From Taeniopygia guttata (Eukaryota > Chordata > Aves > Passeriformes > Estrildidae): a DNA stretch of 64,000 nt. The DNA is taken from the NCBI RefSeq assembly GCF_048771995.1, contig NC_133027.1, forward strand, positions 103,042,501-103,106,500. The letters are read 5' to 3'. The position numbers and the translations under genes were made by a program. Positions 26,101-41,100 of this stretch are shown in pieces; position 1 is the stretch's first letter, and each line of letters begins with the position of its first letter. A model generated the notes under the pieces. The model searched no databases, was not told the DNA's origin, and saw only the letters and a program-made list of their open reading frames with translations.

Positions 26101-29100
26101 ACCCTCAAGTTCAATTCTAAAAGCTGCTTTTTTAAAACTACATTTAGCAGGCTTGCTCAATTTCAATCATACTAAATATAAATGACATAGAAGTTACATA
26201 ATTACTAAGTCAGTCCAAAGCATAATTACCAAGTCAGTTCCAGGCATGTCACCATTGTAACTAATGTGACTTAAGCTGTTAAAATACTATTAGGGAACCT
26301 ATCCTCTTTTTCCAAGGCCAAGTCATTAGGCTTCAAGTGACATTAGACCAGATAGTCTTTACTGTAAGAAAAACTACACTGAATTGGATGGCAAACAAGA
26401 AACACAAGGAGTGAAAAAGTGATTCTCTGCATCAGCCAGAAGAGAAGGAATTGGCTCAAGTTACCACAGCAAGAGCAAGGGGTGATATTTTTTGGAACTG
26501 TGAAATGGATGGAAACATTATGAAGGCATTGAACCTTGCACTTGATGAAGGCAAGAGACACAGTCTAGTGGTAACTAAGAACAGTAAATAACAAAATTCC
26601 ATGAGGGTAGACAAGCTGCTATTGTTCAGAAAATACAGTTCTATGAAGCTTTGCTCCCTAAGAGCTTATCTGACTTGTACAAGCATCTGTGACAGCTTAG
26701 GACACCCACAAGGGGGTAAACTGCAGCACTCAAGGTTTGATACTACTTAAGCCAAAAATCCACTACTTATTTTTCTTAAATTGTTGGATTTTGAGAAGAA
26801 CACGCCCTCTCCAGAAACAATGCACTGGGACTTAGACACATGTCTATCTTCCCCAGTGCTTCTTATTCCTTACCAGGTCATTTCTCAAAGCAAAAAGTTA
26901 TAATCTACCCCAAAACCTTACTAAGAACCATTTCTTTGCTGACAGAAAAACAGCTAAACTGGTTTCTCACAAAGCATCATATCCTCTGAGAACTGGCCCA
27001 CTACAGATTTAAGTGAGGAAACAACCCACTGCAACCATAAACTACTCAACTCTGAATTCAACTGAAAAAATAAGACTATTTCATATTTAAACCATTAAGC
27101 CTCTCTTATCTATCACTTTGCTTTTCCTTCTCCAAGGGCACAAAAAAAAAATCCTTTTTGCACTGGAATTGTTCAGTTTATTTTGCAAGATGGTTTCAGA
27201 AAACCCTCAGTGGAAGAGGGCTACACTGCTCTGTAATTTCCCTACAGAGACTACATGCTTTTAAAGAGTAAAGTACTTATATCAGAAAATCCAGACATTT
27301 TTATAGCACAAATTGGACTTGAATCTTGTAAATGGAAATACAAGCTTGTCTCATTAATACTGCAATTTACCTTATCTGTCATGGGCAGTAAGGGAGTTAG
27401 AATTCTTTCTGAAAGTGACAGAAGTATTTCTCTGGTTCAGACAAGTTCTTCAAACACCACCACTTGCGTTCAACATATTTGGAATTGGTGCTACTTAACC
27501 AGCTGCTTTGTTCAAGTTTTCTATCTTCTTTAGATTACCAGCAGTGAAAAATAAACCCAATGCTTCCAATGAGACACTGGCTCTGTGCTAGAAATAGCAG
27601 GACCCATGCAAAACCTTTGCTAATCTACAAACAGGCACACAGCAAGACAGATGGGGACTGTGGTCAGTATGCTCCCTGACAAGTCCCTGTATTCCCACAG
27701 GGAGAACCTCTTATCCATAAAGCAGAGGGACTTCCTTCCCTCAAGGAAGCACTAACTCCAATGAAAGAACACTCTGCAGTGCAAGACAGAGTTTTATGTT
27801 TATCGAGGAGGAATTGAGAAATTTTCCAACAAGGCGCTGTCTGAACGTTTCATCGTTGCTAAACTGGGCTTGCTGAACATCTGCAAGAGATTTACTGACA
27901 CTGTGTTTTCCAGCTACAAATTGGAGCAGCTACACAAGAGTCATCACATGCACCACTGGTCTGTGGTACCAGCAGTGCTGAATCATGCTCTGCACTGAAA
28001 CAGCAGCAGCAGGAAAGCTGAAGTCAGAGGAAAGAGAGCAAAAGCCTTCAGCAGCAAGGCTGCAGCACATCACATGCATTTTATGGCACTTTGTTCCCCT
28101 TGGAGAGGCTGAGTTCTATAGACAAGCAGTGAGTGGCTCCTTTTAGAGCTGGTACACTCAAGCACGGCTGGGAAATTGTCCAGAGTGATGCAACAAGTCA
28201 GCAACAACCAGCAGTAAAAACCCAACTTCCTCCCCTCTAACCTACAAAATCTGTACTCACTCCTCTGGACCACAACCACCCATAAAGAGGGTACTGTGCC
28301 CAGAAAAGCGCTATGTGCAACAGGAACTGAAGACAGCAGAAGAGATGACAACAGAAATCCTTCAACAGAAAAAAAGCCCCAACCTCCATGGAAGGGGTAA
28401 TTAAATTACTGGATCACAGTATGATCTATTTAAGTATGTTATTTTCCTGCCTGTATTAAATATTAACATCTAATTAGATGAGGTCTCCCTCTCAATGTCC
28501 TCTTGATGTTAGAGAAATCTGGAAGTGTTGAATTAACAGCCTGATTCACTCAGCCAACAGTTATAGACAAACACTTCAGGAATGATGGGTCTTTGCATGA
28601 AAGCAGGTACCAGTTGGATTTATGAAACTGAATTGTCTTTCCTCTTCTTACTAGATTGCTTTTAGGATTCTATGAGATCATGGAGATCATATTGTCAAAT
28701 AGAAGGCAACTCAGGAAGAGGGAGGAAGACAATTGAATCCTTCTCTATATTTCAAGAAGACAGCAGCCAATTTAGGCCAATTCCCAGGCTTGACTATTAC
28801 AACAGCTTTTATTCACCCAAAGCAAGGAGTGGAAAACTGTAAGTATTGTAACTTTAATTAAACAAGATCTGTCATATTTCATTTGATCTGATCAAGGCAG
28901 GAAATGAGGGGTGGAGGGAGAAGAAAAAACAAGAAGAGCAATCTATCTAATCACACTTGGCTGAGTTACAGATCTTTTCTCTCAAGATGAAGTGTGTTAC
29001 AACTGAGATGCCTGCAGAGGAGAACCAAACAGAGTCTGGCAGAGGCCAGAGATATCCAAGAACTTTTCAGAGAGTTAAGAACAGAACCCAAAGACTGTGC

Positions 29101-32100
29101 TGCAGAAACATCACCACTGGAGACGTGTGCTGACCGTCAGGGATGCGATGCCTTTGTGGTAGGACTTCAGGGCTTCAGCAACGCAGGAGAGCGCGGAGCT
29201 GTAGTTGTCCTCCTGCAGGCCTGTCAGGCACTGCTCTGCGTGGGAGAACTCCTTCAGGCTGTTCAGCCAGAAGTAGAAGTGCTCTGAAGCCACCTGGGTC
29301 AGCAGGCTCTGGTACAGTTCTCTGGCCATGTCATGGTTGCCCTGTAATGATAAGAATGTTTCGGAAAGGGAATGTGGAAGAAGGCTGGGGATCTCTACAA
29401 AACTTACACAAATAAGAAAGCAGGAACATCTCCAGAGCTACTCCCAGCTTAAAAACAGAAGTAGTGAAACTTTTTCCAATTATCTGATTGTGGTAATGCT
29501 AATAATACATAAAAGCACAAGTGCTTACTTTATAGAAATAACAGCCTATAAAAAAGTATAGTATTTATTTACACAAGGTAATTCAATAAGATGAGAAAAA
29601 AAAATGGAAATTTACCTCAGCATCTTATACTAGGGTTTCTGTGTAATTCTAACTCAACTGTGAATTTACTTAAGGGAAAAGGGGAACAGTGTATTTTTCG
29701 TCCTTTCTCCACACTGAAGAAAGAGAACCATACATCAAGGTGACCTTCACATTCTGAAGAGCAGTCAGACAATACAGATTAGGTATGTGCTCAAGAAAGT
29801 GTCAGGATATCACTTACTTCCTTCTCAAATACTTCAAAAGGACAAGTGAAAAAACCATTTTGTTGGGATCAATGTCCCAAATGACATATATCTGAGTTTG
29901 CATTCCAGGGAATTATGAGGGAAAGTGATTTTTATTTTTTTCTCCAATTCACTTCTTTCCCCCAAGTCCTACGATTTTCCTTATTCCTTTATCCCATTCA
30001 AAGTCCCTGGCATTCCTTCAAACACAGCAAACCATTCTTCTCCAAGTATTTTCACTTACCATCCTGGAAGCTTGCCTGGCTATCCTGTAGGCTGTCCATC
30101 CATTGGAGGCATTCTCAAGCTGCTGCTTGATAACAGTTTTGATTTCTGTGGACAAAGCTTTCTGACTGGAAACAAAGATCACTGTGGCAAGAGAAACCTA
30201 GTAGAGAGTGGATGAATGAGAAAGAAAGTTATATTTCAGTAACTAAAGAAAAGAAGAAAAAAATACATGTTTTATTTTGGACTCAAAACTACATAAAAGA
30301 TCACATATATATAGATATATTTTAACTCCAAAACTTCTCAGTCATATACATTTTAAGCAGTTACAGCAATCCAAGTATTTCTTGTAGATAAAAGTAACTT
30401 TCATTTAAAGAATCTCAGCTCTGCCTTTTAGCTGAAATATTTCAAATGCTCCAAGTAAATTAGTAGAAAGCTTGTAATTTCTTTTTTAAAATTCAAATTC
30501 TTTTCGAAGTAGATGAGATAAAGCATTTATCTCTCTTACAGTATATTAAGTCATTGCTTATATAAATGGCAATATAAATGGAGCTAGCTGCCATTTGGCC
30601 TTTAAACACTACTTTAGAGATACCCCAATAATTTCAATATCCAGGTTTGCCTAAGCAGTGCCATCTGCTGGAAAATCTAATGGAATACACTGCATACTAC
30701 AGCTTCAAGGATTCAGAAGTTAAAACAAAATTGAAAATAGTAGCTACAGACTGACACATCAACCTGGACACATAACAAATGCCTTAGCTACCTTTTAAAA
30801 TCCAGTTGTTTATACAGACTTTATCCATCAAGGGAGGTCTTACCAAGAGTTCCTGCTTTTTATCTGTAGCAGATTGTCCAATTAATTTATAGAGGTCCAT
30901 TAGGTCTCCTAGCATCCCATCTGCCAGGACAGGCAGCTGCATGGCAATGGCTGCCAGGCAGTGGCACATGAGGATCCTGGCATTGTCCTGGGCACTGTGC
31001 AGCTGTGCCAGCAGCGATTCCACCACGGACTGGCTCAGGTGAGGGCGGCACTTCACCAGCTTCACCATGCAGGTCAGCGTGATCTGCAACTCACACAGTC
31101 CACAGGTACCATCAACACAATGTCCTCAAAACCAAAAAAGCCAGGCACACTTACTTAGCTGCAATCAGGACTGCAGAAACACACAGCTAGTATTTTCAGA
31201 ACTATGTACTCTACAGCAGATGAGATTTCTCCAAGAGCCCAAGTCTTTGTCCCTGAGCTACCAGCACTAAAACACATCACAAATGCAAGAAACATTAATA
31301 GTCTCTCACACCACCAGCCTTAAGGTAAATAACTAGAAAAATTACTGATGGTTTCTGAAGTGGGAAAATAAGAATAATTATTTATAAAAATGTTGTGATA
31401 ATATACATTGCATCTCCATCTCCAAAAAGCAAGTTGTCTCCAGGGTTCTAATTGTCCTCCAGGGACACCTCCATCCAATGTTCATGTTTTATTAGAGCCG
31501 TTCCTCTGAGATGAATGCTCCCTGCCACCTGCAGCAATCCTCTTACCCTAGAGCTGGGAGGAGTTGTACTATAGCTATGCTCACTTTCTCTACTGTTCTG
31601 AACTCTGATTATGGACAAACCAGAAAGACTCTTCTCCCTCCAGTCTGTAATGCTTCCACCAGAAAGGATCTGGTGCACACCAGCCTGTGTTATACAAGCT
31701 GTTATTATAACTTATATCTGTGAAGGGGAAGACAACAGTAAAGTCACCTTTAAGGTTGCCTGAGCTCCTGGGCTGTCATCTTGACTACAGAGAACAAGAA
31801 GAGCCTCTAAGCCAAAAACTGCATCTTGCTCCAAAGGCAGAAGATCTACAAAAAGAGAAAGTTAGTTTATTCTCTGTTCTGTTCTCTGACCATAGTTGGT
31901 GTAATGCTTGCACTGCTGCTGCAGTCATGACAATTAAGAATCTTCCCATCACTTCTGCTTTGCCTTACTTTGATGAGAAACAATTCTGCCATTCCACGTT
32001 TCGGGTAACTATTCAGCCACCCCCCTGACACTTGAAAAGCATGCATAAATCTTGGGACTAAGACTTCTAAATGCCCTATTATTATTTTGCAACAGGCTCT

Positions 32101-35100
32101 GTACAAAGGGCTTTCAAAGGCTGACCAACAATTAACTAGTCTTACAGCAAAGGTAAAACAAGAATTCATCTAGCATGAGTTCTATTGTGGGCAGAAATTT
32201 TCTCTAAATGAGACAAAGATGGAACCTTCCCAAACATTCCTAAGACCATACGGAGTATTCCCTACTAGACTGCAGTCCCCATTCTCCCCAGCCAGCATGA
32301 GGGATCAGACAGATTTACAGCCAGGTTCACGGACAGGACGAGGTAATCCATGGTAAGTGCATAAGCCTGACTGTAAACAGAGCCAGTTCACTGCCCTTGC
32401 TTTCCCTTACCTTTTTCCTGGCAAGAGGCTGAAATATTGGTCAGAATTCTCACTCCATGAGCTGCAATGCCACGGTTATTATGGTAACAGCACTCCTGTG
32501 CTAGTTTTACCAAATCAAATGACCTTGCAGTTGTAGCTGCTGCTCCTAAATAAAAGCAAGGCAAATGGAACATAAAACTGCACAGTCTATAAATATACCA
32601 CAGATCTTTAAGTACATTTCTGCAAAACCATTATATTGATTTTGGGTTTTTTCTTATATTTAAACGATAGGATGAAAATATATTTCTCTCTTCAGACAAA
32701 CCCAGAGACTCTCATTCTTGAACACAAGTTAGACACATGAGAAAGAACATTTGGACCTAAAGGCTGATGTTTCAGGACTCAGAGAAATATTGCCTTAAGA
32801 AATATTATGTCTGATTAAAAGAAGCTGATGAGTCTATTAATTATTAAGCCATGCCAGAATGACTGAAGAGGATGTACTAATTTTTTTCCATTTCTGCAAC
32901 CCATGTATTTGAGCTTATAACACTCATTTGGGCAGTCTGGCTTTCAAGAAGAAAAAAGAAAAGAGTGTGATTATAATATTGAGAACAAGATACCTCGAAT
33001 CACCTTTAAATGTCTATTCTTTTCCTACAATTTCTCCAGACTATTGTCACAAAGCAGAAAGGTGCATCTGGTACTGCAGTAGGTCAAAAGCCCACAAGGG
33101 TGGCAGAGTAACATGCCAGTCCACTCTTACACCATGAAGCCTCCCTACTACTCAAAAATTATGCAAATCCATGGTTTCAAAGCACCTTAAGCAGAATGCA
33201 GGTCAGCCATTTGAGAGGCAATATGCTCCTTCACAAAATGAAGAAAACTTGAAAACCCAAAGGCAAAAACTCTTTTCAGATACCATAAGGACCCACAAAA
33301 CAAAACCATTATTCATGATTATACAGCATCGCATTTTAAGTTTACAAATGATGAATAGTCTGACTCTCAGCATTGTCAAGTTCAAAAATAGTTTTAGAAA
33401 ATGCTACAAAGTGTTTAGATGAAACTGACCAGCAGCAGAAAACCAAGCTATTAAAATGCCTATTAAAATTATTTAAATCTAATCCAGTTTTCTTACCTGG
33501 AGCACTGCTGAAGTACTGTTTAATGGCAATGGTCCCTGATAATGTGGAAAGAACAGATAACATGCCCATTTTCAAGCTGTCATAAGGAGTGTTAAGAGCA
33601 GATTCACAGAGTGCCTAAAAATCAGCAGGAAAAATATACAGAGGTAAGAAGTAGCACAAGCTATCTGTATGAAGAATTTAGCTGCACTTCTCTGAGAAGT
33701 TTTAAGAATCAGTATTTTCCCACAGTAAATACCATACTAAAATCAAAAGCCAAGTCCTCAAGCTTCTGGTTTAGAGACTGAAGATGTGGATTGCAGAAAA
33801 GTGACAGTAGGTCCTATATGCTAGGAAACATCAATTATAAATCATTCATTAATTAAAAATCAGTGGCAAAAATATTATCTGGTCTCATTGATCCAGTACT
33901 ATAAAAGATTTTAAGACAGTTTCAGGCATACTGATTATTTTGCATTGAAACAATCTGCAAGGTTCTATATGAAGAACAAGGTTTCAAGTGTCATTTCCTT
34001 TTGCAGCACTGGTGTCCAACAGGAGTTTAAGGCTCTTGATAAATAAATTAAAGTGTATTTTATGTTTTAACTCATTTGTAGTAGAACTCATGTCTTACTT
34101 TTATGCCTTTTGCCAGATCTTATCACAGGCCTTATCACATTTAGGTTTGAATAACTTAAAATGCACATTGTTCTCAATTCCTTATGCCAACATCGCCCAC
34201 AGTTTAGTCATTCACTGGTTTTGGATGCCTTTTTAGTCAACAGGAGGGACAGTAATATGAGACATAAATAGAAAATATAAGTATATTCTGCTTTAGAGTG
34301 TGCCAAAACTGAATGACAAAGAGCCAGTAATGGAATAAAGAAAAACAACACAATTAGATCCAGAGAACATAAAAAACCCCCACAGTGTTCTTATCAGGTA
34401 TATGTATTGTGGAAGGGTTAAATTCTAAGCATATCTGTGATTTGTACCAGTTAGTATTTTGCTAATCCACTGAACAGAATGGCATCAACAGACAGAGGAA
34501 GATCTAATGATTGGGGTAGAAATCTGTCTCCCAAGACACTGATGTTTTACTCCAGCGCTATCAGATCAGCTCTCAGGGTGTATCTGAAACAGTAACTGTG
34601 AAGACTGCCAGCACCACAGAGGAATTAGCAGGATGAACTGCTCTAGGCAGCAACAGCTTCTGAAGCTGATGCCTAGAAATCAGTCAAGCCTCCACAGTGC
34701 AAAAACCAAACTTCCCAACTGACCTACACAAGACAGACCTAAAATGCTTAGTATTTTAATGTTTCTTGGTAAAAAGGTACAAGAGGCAGGCCTTGCCATG
34801 GGAAAAGGAGGGTTTCTTCCAGTCCCTGTTGTGTAACATAGTATGTTGTTTATATTACCTCCCAATTATTGGGAGAACAACTTCCCAACTCAAAATGTCA
34901 ACTTGTTATTTCAGGAGTCAGAAAAACTCTGATTATTTCTGCATGCCATTCAGCAAGGAGTAGCAAGCTTCAGACAAGTAGTTTTGTTTTCACCTAGTCG
35001 TTGGTTAAGTTCTGGCATCAGTGGAACTTTTCCCTATGCATTTCAACCAGGACACCCACTTTACTGCAAAATACTACATGACAATGAAAGCCACATTATA

Positions 35101-38100
35101 AATGTCTCTCACTTGTACTGAGATAACTACTAATGAAATGTGGGATGGAGTAGCATTTTCTTCTCAAAAAATCCATAAATCCATAATTCCTTAAAATTCT
35201 TGAAAGGAAATAAATTTATGGAGTTAATCCATTATGAAGAATAAAGCAGTTCACTAAAGCAAAAAGCTCTGCACACTCCAAACCATCATCTCCATGACCT
35301 GGGGACAAAGCAGAACCTGCTTTATTTGTCACACGATTGTTAACAAAGACCTGCACAGTTTTTCCTCCCAGCTGCCGTAATGCTCCAACAGGACATCATC
35401 CAAGTACCTTCCAAGAGTAACAAAAGCAAGGAAAACAAAGACCCAGGAAAAAGCAGAGCTGTAATCCTCTGCCATTAAGTTCTTGAGATATTTACTTTCC
35501 CATTAATCTAAACTGAAGCTATTTTCCATAGTCATTTCTACAAGAAAAAGGGGAAGGAGAAAAAATTCATGTGCAACTGTAATTTAAAAGAAGGCAGCAG
35601 TAGTATCGACAATATAACACAAGTTTCCCCAAATAGCACAGGTGCACTTTAAGCACCTTCTCATTGACGCAACAGGAGTCACAAGGCTACTATTGCAAAA
35701 ACCCCATTAATTCTAAGAAATGAAATCAAAATTCCATTTGTCTTTTCAAGTACCCCTTGCTGGATGACATGTTTTGACAAATTCCAAAGGCTCCATTTTG
35801 CACTAGAGCACTGGTGTGTACTCATTGTGGTAAGATCAGTGTTAAACATTCAGCTCTCAGATCTGTTACTTGAAATGGGTTTGTCAGATGGAAAAGTTAC
35901 TTCCTCACAGTACAAAAGCCTCCTACATGGTATATGCCTTCCCTCTGTAATAATGCTTCAACTTTAATCCTTGAGTGTTACCCAACTGAAGATTCCATGA
36001 GCTGATCATTAATGCTTGTCTAGTCTGTTGGCAGAGTAACATAATTTAAGGGCATAGAGATGCATATTATTCCTTTCTTTAGCTCCCAAATTGTTCCTCT
36101 GGAAACAATTCTACAACTCCTTGGGAAGTTTCATAATAAACTTTAGCTTAAAAAAACCATATAGACCTGAATATTTTCTCTGCTCCATGTATGTGGTGTC
36201 TTGTTGGCCAACAACTTCAAATCCTGGATTGCAAGTCTCTTCACGGCCTTCCTGGGGTCATTTTTCAAGTACTGCAACAAAAGTTGAATCTGCAAGAAAA
36301 TAAATTCAGTGCTTAAGAGTTGACACTACTAGAAGGGAGTATTTTCAAAAGCACTCAGGAAGAAATGTTGACCACACTGACACAAAACTAACTTGAACAT
36401 GCTAGCCCTGGTTTTTAGTCTCCATCCCTACCCTGGCTACATCAGTTTCATGCCATATTGGCTGCTGTGCTGCAGAAATACAGCCTAAATCTCCATGTTT
36501 GCTGCCATTAAAAAAAATAAAAGCAGCACATTAAGTGTTCTAATGTTGTATCAGTAGACTTAGGTTCAGTACCATCAGAAGTATCATCTGAAATACAGAA
36601 GTAATCCCAGCAGAGAGTTTCAGACAGACCAATGCCATTATCTAAAAACCACAGACACCAGCCTGGCACACCTGTACAGGGCTGAAAGAAAGCAAATAGA
36701 TTTTTGTGACTCCTTTACAAAGATTAGCTAGATGAGTCTCAAGTGTCACTGTGTTCAGACCTGCTCTATAAATCACATCCACAAAGCTCATTATCAGAAC
36801 ATAAAAAGCATTGTATTTTTCCATCACTGCTTTTCCATTACTTGGTTTATAGTCCTGAATTTAAGTACCAATTGAAATTCCTCAAAATTATCCAAGAAAT
36901 ACACTTTAAAGTCATTAAATATGCTTGCATGAAAGAAAGACAAAAGGGACACCCACAACCCAAGACAATATACAGAAGTGCTAAATAAAGCCTGGTTTCC
37001 ACAGGCAAGTTGAAGTTATTTCAGAAAAAGGGTGTTTATTTTCCTGCACGCTGATCTATCCATGTTGACTTGGATCTCATTGTTGATTTGAATCCTTGAT
37101 CTAGAAAAAGACCTGTTATCAACTGTAAAAAAGCTGTAGTGTGTTTGATACAGTCACCTGAAAATGCAACCAGAAAAGGCAAAAAATATGAAAGCAGCAG
37201 CAGTTTTCAGGGTATTCTTCTTCGACAGCACATAGGAGCAACCAACCCAGCACAGCCATCACTGTTTATTTTGATCAGCAGGCAGGATCTGAGTGCTTTT
37301 AAAATGTACTTTGTACTTCAAGAGGAAGACGTGCCTTAGGAAGAGTTACCTGCTTGGGAATATCAACCAGAGAAGAAGCAGCAAGCAGAGTAAAGGTGTG
37401 CAGGGTGACAATGACCATCTTGGTGGAAGGGTAGGATGTCACCAGCTGCTGCAGCAGCTGCCGGGAGCTGGAGGCCAGGCTGGCATCGTGGTGCATGTGC
37501 TGCAGAATAGGGATCAACTTCAGCTTCAAGTCCACAGGTGTGGCCAAACCTCAATAACAAAAGAAACAGACAGAGTGAGTCCTTGGGCTGGCTTTTTTTT
37601 GGCAGTTCTGAGGCACAGAGTACACCTGCAGTGGCTTCAAATAACTCATGTTCTAGCTAGGTGTGAAATGACAGCACTATCAAGCACTTCCATGGTTGTT
37701 TGGGAAAGCTGCTCCTTGCTTCACTGCAGGTAACACACAAATTAACTCATCTGAAACAATCTATGAGAGTCTATGCAAGTTTATCCATCACATTACAGAT
37801 GGGCTTTTATTCTGTACCAAACAGGTGCTTTGAAAACTTAAATTTTAGGAGGATTTAAGATAACCAGACAGACTATTGGTCAGCTAATCTAAAAAATTGA
37901 ATAATCTAAGGGCAACAGCATTCTGATATCTAATATGTAAATATGAATAATGAAGAATTTTCAGAGAAATTAAAATTTTCCCTCTTTATCATTCAACATA
38001 CACATGTACCTTGAATCATCTCGCTGATTTTATTACATATTCCAACAGCAAAATCCCTGTGGAGAAAAGAAAGTACCAAGTGAAATGAAAAATAAAAAAT

Positions 38101-41100
38101 TAAGTAATTAAAAACTGGAAAAAAATTTGACTGAAGTACCAAACACAATTAAAAGCTACACAAAAGAATACCTGCCAAAACCTAAGTCTTTTCAGAACCC
38201 CTGCACACAGGCACGACCAAATGAGAAAATGAAGGCATTAAAAAACTGACAAGCAGCACTACGTTTTGCTAATGTAATTTCTGTAGAATAATTTTATGAG
38301 ATTGAGAACTAGAATAGCAGATTTAATCATGATTGAGAGCTTTCCATTTTAGGAAAAAAAATCTGCTGAACTTGTATTCAGATTTCCTTACATCATTATT
38401 GCACATAACTGTTTTCTATAAAGGACAGCACAACAATAAATAGTAAGGTTTGTGAATGCCAGTGTTAATGGAGTTTCCATTCTCTGTAATGTGAAAAAGT
38501 AAAAAAAAAAAAAAGTTCTTACTTAGATTGTGCAGAAAAGTTGGCAGCAGCAAATATTGCAGCTTCAACTTCCACATTATCATGGGAATCCAAACTCTGG
38601 CGAATACTGTGATGTGCATTCTTCCTTTCTGGAATGATAGAAGCCATGCTGCCCAACATCCTACAGAAATAAATCACAGCAAAATCAGGAAGAACAGTGA
38701 TCATGAAGAAATAATTAAACCAAATAAAAATGTAAAAAAGACTGGTTAAAAGGCTATGTTTATATAAATATGTGCTCTTTCATGACTATTACAGAAACAA
38801 GCAAATGCTAAAATTAAGCATCTAATTAAATGTAACAGATTTTGTTGTGTGGGTTGTGTCAGTGGTTTGATAAAATTTAATTACATTTTGATACCTTTTA
38901 GCTTGAAATTGGCACAGTGAGAAACTTAACAAAAATTATTTTAAAATTAAGAGTTCACTATAGCATGATTTATTTCCAACATCTTTCACTGATGTAAGAT
39001 AAGGTTATTAATGAAAAAAGTGCAACACTTTTTGTATAACTGCTAAAAAAGCAGCAAATCAACCTATACTTTGCTAAAAATATTTCAAAGAGAGCTTACA
39101 GGCATATTTAGCATAATCCAATTAAAAGAATAATAAATGTAGGATTTATATTGATGGTAATTTTAGCTAGAGTTCTGTGCACATATTTACACAGTTATCT
39201 AGCAATAAAATCCCACAGGAAAAGTTTTGTTTAAGCAGCTCTTTCTTTCAACATGCTCTTCTTTATTGACACTATTCAAGGAGGCCCAAAAAATAAATCA
39301 ACAGAAGATTTTAAACTGAAACTGCTGAACTAACAGCTACTTTAACATTTTATTTGATGCATCCTGTGATTTCAGTAATTAAAGTACTTATGCAAACTGA
39401 GAGAATTCCTGGGACTTGTAGCAGCCTGTGAAGATAACCCTCAATGCCAGTCAACAACTGCAATCTTATATTAGAGCACTGAAGTGGAACTACAAAAAAA
39501 CATGCAGACATATTGTATTTACAGATTTCTGAGACACCAGGGCATGAAAGCATAACCTCAAATGAAATATTGAAAGAAAAAAAAAATGGACATTTGACCT
39601 CATCAATCAAAGCCTGTTAATGCTTCCCATCTCCCAGCAGTAACAGTTCCAGATGGAGGAACAAAAAGAATATAAAGAAAGACAAGTGCTCTCTTCACAT
39701 TTGAATTCACCTGCACAGCGGCTGGAAGATGCAGTTAAGAGGATCATGTTGGATAGCATTAGAGACACAGACACCAAACCAGCAGGACAGTGACATGAAA
39801 GACAGATTAATTTTGTTTTCCCACTTGATTCCCAGAAGTTCAAAGCAATCAGTAATATAACAGCATTTCCTTAGAAGTTTTTGATCAGAGATCAACTAGC
39901 AGTTCTAGCTAGGACAAGGCAGAATGAAAAGCATAGTGCAAGCATAATAAGGTTCATGTATGTTTTGGTTGCAAGTTAACAACAACTATTTTGACACAAA
40001 AGGAAGCACTTTCACTTGGTCTAAAAGTATCCTAGCAAGATGTGATATATCGCATACAACTCCTGTCTGGGTTATGCATACAACAGATTCAGTTTTCTTC
40101 TCTGGTGTACATAAAATTTCAACACTGCAAATTCTGTTTTGCCTGGGACTATCCACAAAATTCTTACTATCATAAATGGTTAATAACCTTGTTCTACTTA
40201 TCCACAAAATTCTCACCATCACAAGGGGTTACTACCTTGCTCTTGTTATCACCAATCCTTATCATTCATGCCTTTGAAAGACAGATGTTTCTGCTTTTAA
40301 CTCTATGAGCAATGTATAAAAATCCTCCTTTACTTAACTCACAAAATCACAGAATGGCCTGGGTTGGAAGGGACCTTAAAGACCATCTAGTTCCAAACTC
40401 CTTGACATAGGCAGGGACATCTTCCACTTGACCAGGTGGCTGAAAGCCCCATCCAACCTGGCTTTGAACAGTTTCATGGATGAAGCATCCATGAATGCAT
40501 CCAACTTCTCTGGGCAACCTGTTCCAGTGCCTCACCATCCTCATAATAAAGAATTTTTTCCTAGTAACTTATCTAAACCTACTTTCTTTCAGTTTGAAGC
40601 TATTTCCCCTTGTCCTGTCACTACAGGCTCTCCATCGTTCTTGTAGGCTCCCTTCAGGTACTGGAAGGCCACAATTAGGTCACCCCAAAGCCTTCTCTTC
40701 TCCAGGCTGAACAATCCCAATTCTCTCAGCATTTCCTCACAGGAGAGGTGCTCCATCCCTTTAACCACCTCGGTTGCCTCCTCTGGACTCCCTCCAACAG
40801 GTTCATGTCCTTCCTGTGCTGGAGACCCCAGAGCTGGACACAGCACTGCAGGAGGGGTCTCAGCAGAGGGGAGCAGAGAGGCAGAATCCCCTTCCTTGGC
40901 CTTTGGCTGCCCAGACTCTTTCTGATGTAGCCCAAAACACATTTGGCATTCTGGGCTGCCAGTGAACATGGTTGGGTCATGTCCAGCTTTTCATCCACCA
41001 GCACCCCCAAGTCCTTCTGGGCAGGGCTGCTCTTGGTCTGTTCATACCCAGCATGGACTGATACCAGAGGTTGCCGTGGCCCAGATGCAATGCCTTGCAC

